This document shows positions 41,516-43,242 of a stretch of 43,242 nt of DNA, piece after piece; within the stretch, counting starts at the first letter, position 1, and every line of letters begins with the position of its first letter. The stretch lies in NCBI GenBank assembly GCA_016841765.1, contig JAENYN010000040.1, positions 1 to 43,242 of the forward strand. The letters run 5' to 3'. The notes beneath the pieces are model-generated. The model had not been told where the DNA came from. It saw nothing but the letters and a program-made list of their open reading frames with translations, and did not search any database. The DNA is from Guptibacillus hwajinpoensis (GTDB taxonomy: Bacteria; Bacillota; Bacilli; Bacillales; Bacillaceae_O). A program made the position numbers and the translations under genes.

Positions 41516-42334
41516 ATGTGGAAATGGGAGGCTGACAATGCTGAAGCGGTTATCGTCATGATACATGGGGCAGCAGAGCACCATGGCAGATATTCATGGC
41601 TGATTGAAATGTGGAGGGCGGCAGGCTTTCATGTCATCATGGGAGATTTGCCCGGCCAGGGAACCTCAACAAGGCGGCGGGGCCATATCGATTCATTCGA
41701 TGAATACATTGAAGCTGTTGAAATATGGCTGAAAGATGCATTCACTTACGAGCTTCCGGTATTTTTGCTGGGCCATAGCATGGGCGGGCTGATCGCCATC
41801 AGAGCCATGCAGGAAAAGCATTTCCCTGTGGCTGCCGTCTTATTGTCATCCCCGGCGCTCGGTCTTGTGGAACCGCCGCCGAAAAGGCTGGAAATGGCAT
41901 CCAAGGCATTGAACGCCGTACTTCCGGGAGCGATGTTTGATTCACATTTAAAACCCGGCATGGGTACGAGGAACAGGGAAATCAACGAAATGGATGAAAA
42001 TGACAGCCTGATTGTCCGGAAGGTCTCCGTCCGCTGGTACCGGGAATTGGTCCAGGCCATAAAGCAGGCGTCCGAACAGCTGGTGCATTTTCCGGATGTT
42101 CCCGTTTTGCTGTTTCAGGGCGGGGCGGATAAAATAGTCGATAAAATGCTTGTCCGTGAATTTTTTGACAAACTTCCTTTAAATGAAAAGATGTATAAAG
42201 AGTGGCCGGGTTTATATCATGAAGTGTTCAATGAACCGGAAAGGGAGCAGGTTTTTGCGATGGCTCGAAGGTTTGTTGACATGACACTGGAAAACCTTGC
42301 GTGGGAAAAGAAGTTCCAGAAAGAACAGGAGTGA
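41516..42334 (+). CDS. ytpA: Alpha/beta hydrolase, lysophospholipase-like (YtpA)
   Basis: A 272-residue hydrolase similar to monoglyceride lipases. HG oxyanion block VMIHGAAEHHGRYSWL, nucleophile GHSMGGLIAI, Asp in LFQGGADKIVD and His in GLYHEVFNEPE complete the triad. B. subtilis YtpA is the phospholipase that yields the antibiotic lysophospholipid bacilysocin. AAAGGAG precedes the ATG. It overlaps no gene and is followed 4 bp later by ytpB, as in B. subtilis. Whether this strain makes bacilysocin is unknown. Confidence 0.9.
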   Translation: MWKWEADNAEAVIVMIHGAAEHHGRYSWLIEMWRAAGFHVIMGDLPGQGTSTRRRGHIDSFDEYIEAVEIWLKDAFTYELPVFLLGHSMGGLIAIRAMQEKHFPVAAVLLSSPALGLVEPPPKRLEMASKALNAVLPGAMFDSHLKPGMGTRNREINEMDENDSLIVRKVSVRWYRELVQAIKQASEQLVHFPDVPVLLFQGGADKIVDKMLVREFFDKLPLNEKMYKEWPGLYHEVFNEPEREQVFAMARRFVDMTLENLAWEKKFQKEQE

Positions 42335-42338
42335 TCGC

Positions 42339-43242
42339 TTGGGTGCAGTACCGAAAACACCAGTAACCTTGATGGCCGGCATCTACACAAAAGTGCTCCC
42401 TGAAGTCCACAAACAGTTAAACCGTTGGAAGATGAGAGCTGAATCGATCCCTGATCCTGAATTGAGAAAACAGGCGCTCGCGAGCATTGAAACGAAAACC
42501 TTTCATTGCGAAGGCGGTTCGATTTACGGTATTCTCGCCGGCCCAGATTTGAAAAAAGCCATTGAATTCATTACTGCTTATCAGACAATTAGCGATTATC
42601 TAGATAATTTGTGTGACCGCAGCACATCGCAGGATGCGGAGGACTTTGTTGCCCTCCATGAGTCGATGTTCCATGCTCTTACGCCGGGTGCACCGACAGC
42701 TAATTATTACAGGCACCGCACTGAGCAGAATGACGGTGGATACTTGAAAAGCCTAGTCCTTGCCTGCCAGAATAGTTTAGCGGAGGTACCGCATTATAAA
42801 ATGATTTTTCCGCTGCTTCATCAGCTGGCTGACTATTACTGCAACCTTCAGGTACATAAACATGTCCAGGTGGAAGACAGGGTTCCGAGGCTGGAGGCAT
42901 GGTTTGAAAAGCATAAAAGCAGCCTGCCGGCAATGACGTGGTATGAGTTTTCAGCATGCGCAGGCTCAACGCTGGGAATCTTTTGCCTTGTCTCTTATGG
43001 ATTCAAGGAAGAGTTTACAGAAGAGCAGGCCCAAAAAATAATGGACGGCTATTTTCCATATATCCAGGGCCTTCACATTTTGCTGGATTATTTCATTGAT
43101 CAAGAAGAGGACAGACAGGGCGGAGACTTGAATTTTTGCTTTTACTATCCTCATGACGGGGAGATGCTTGAGCGCTTCAAGCATTTTATTCGTGAAGCGG
43201 ACAAGCATACAGATCAATTGCCGGATCGCCAGTTTCATCGGA
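42339..43242 (+). CDS. ytpB: Tetraprenyl-beta-curcumene synthase YtpB (cut by window end)
   Basis: A TTG start seven bases after GGAG opens a frame with no stop before the window ends, so 301 codons are seen of about 367 in B. subtilis. YtpB is a family-IV-type terpene synthase that makes the C35 tetraprenyl-beta-curcumene for sporulenes. The Asp-rich segment ISDYLDNLCDRS (about residue 90) fits its unusual metal motif. ALTPGAPTANYYR and FILLDYFIDQEED-like blocks (GLHILLDYFIDQEED) follow. It forms an operon with ytpA. Confidence 0.9.
   Translation, partial: MGAVPKTPVTLMAGIYTKVLPEVHKQLNRWKMRAESIPDPELRKQALASIETKTFHCEGGSIYGILAGPDLKKAIEFITAYQTISDYLDNLCDRSTSQDAEDFVALHESMFHALTPGAPTANYYRHRTEQNDGGYLKSLVLACQNSLAEVPHYKMIFPLLHQLADYYCNLQVHKHVQVEDRVPRLEAWFEKHKSSLPAMTWYEFSACAGSTLGIFCLVSYGFKEEFTEEQAQKIMDGYFPYIQGLHILLDYFIDQEEDRQGGDLNFCFYYPHDGEMLERFKHFIREADKHTDQLPDRQFHR

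Overview
The window is chromosomal DNA of an aerobic, spore-forming Bacillaceae bacterium. Evidence: Bacillus subtilis-like gene blocks (menFDHBEC; ytlACD-ytmA-pckA-metK; ytoA-ytpA-ytpB; ytkD), a yteA-type sporulation protein, a Spo0E-like phosphatase, an S-box SAM riboswitch, strong AGGAGG ribosome binding sites with frequent GTG/TTG starts, and U-tailed terminators. Species cannot be named from this alone.

Layout. 0-2 kb: a MITE-like dispersed repeat and a leftward chemoreceptor gene with a sigma-D-like promoter. 2.1-2.6 kb: a tandem repeat of about 147 bp. 2.8-13.2 kb: yteA, then the menaquinone locus: leftward menI and menA, divergent from menF-menD-menH-menB and menE-menC. Only the last step (MenG methyltransferase) is missing here. 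A folded RNA-like element lies between menB and menE. 13.2-19.4 kb: a Spo0E-like gene, then a ten-gene sulfane-sulfur cluster (rhodaneses, rhodanese-persulfide dioxygenase, three TusA domains, DsrE protein, half-size flavoprotein, methyltransferase, lipoprotein rhodanese). Two of its promoters carry CsoR/CstR-type operators (TACCC-N4-GGGTA). It resembles B. subtilis yrkE-F-H-I but is larger. 19.5-19.8 kb: a 52-bp tandem array of hairpins.

20-28 kb: mixed genes: an AhbD-like radical SAM/SPASM enzyme, a YtzI-like small membrane protein, an orphan sigma factor, threonine aldolase, small hypotheticals, 3-methyladenine glycosylase, a lipoprotein, a secreted protein and the Nudix hydrolase YtkD. 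28.3-31.7 kb: a tungstate (TupABC) importer operon led by a HTH/periplasmic-binding-domain regulator. 31.8-34.3 kb: a leftward sulfonate/nitrate/taurine-type ABC importer (ytlDCA). 34.5-39.4 kb: ytmA, pckA (leftward, CcpN-like box at its promoter) and metK behind a SAM-I riboswitch. 40.2-43.2 kb: an acetyltransferase, ytoA, ytpA and ytpB (cut by the window end).

The most unusual signal is in the spaces between genes. Two arrays of GGCGTGAAA at 21-bp spacing (26.6 and 39.6 kb) are inverted copies of each other, about 90% identical by hand count over 145 bp, including the inter-repeat sequence and the same single 19-bp irregularity. A third array (2.1-2.6 kb) spaces GAAAAA by 20-21 bp inside a 147-bp (7 x 21) unit. 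The hairpin array repeats every 52 bp (five helical turns). These helically phased intergenic arrays are the best candidates for something undescribed; the sulfur cluster with its extra components is the second.
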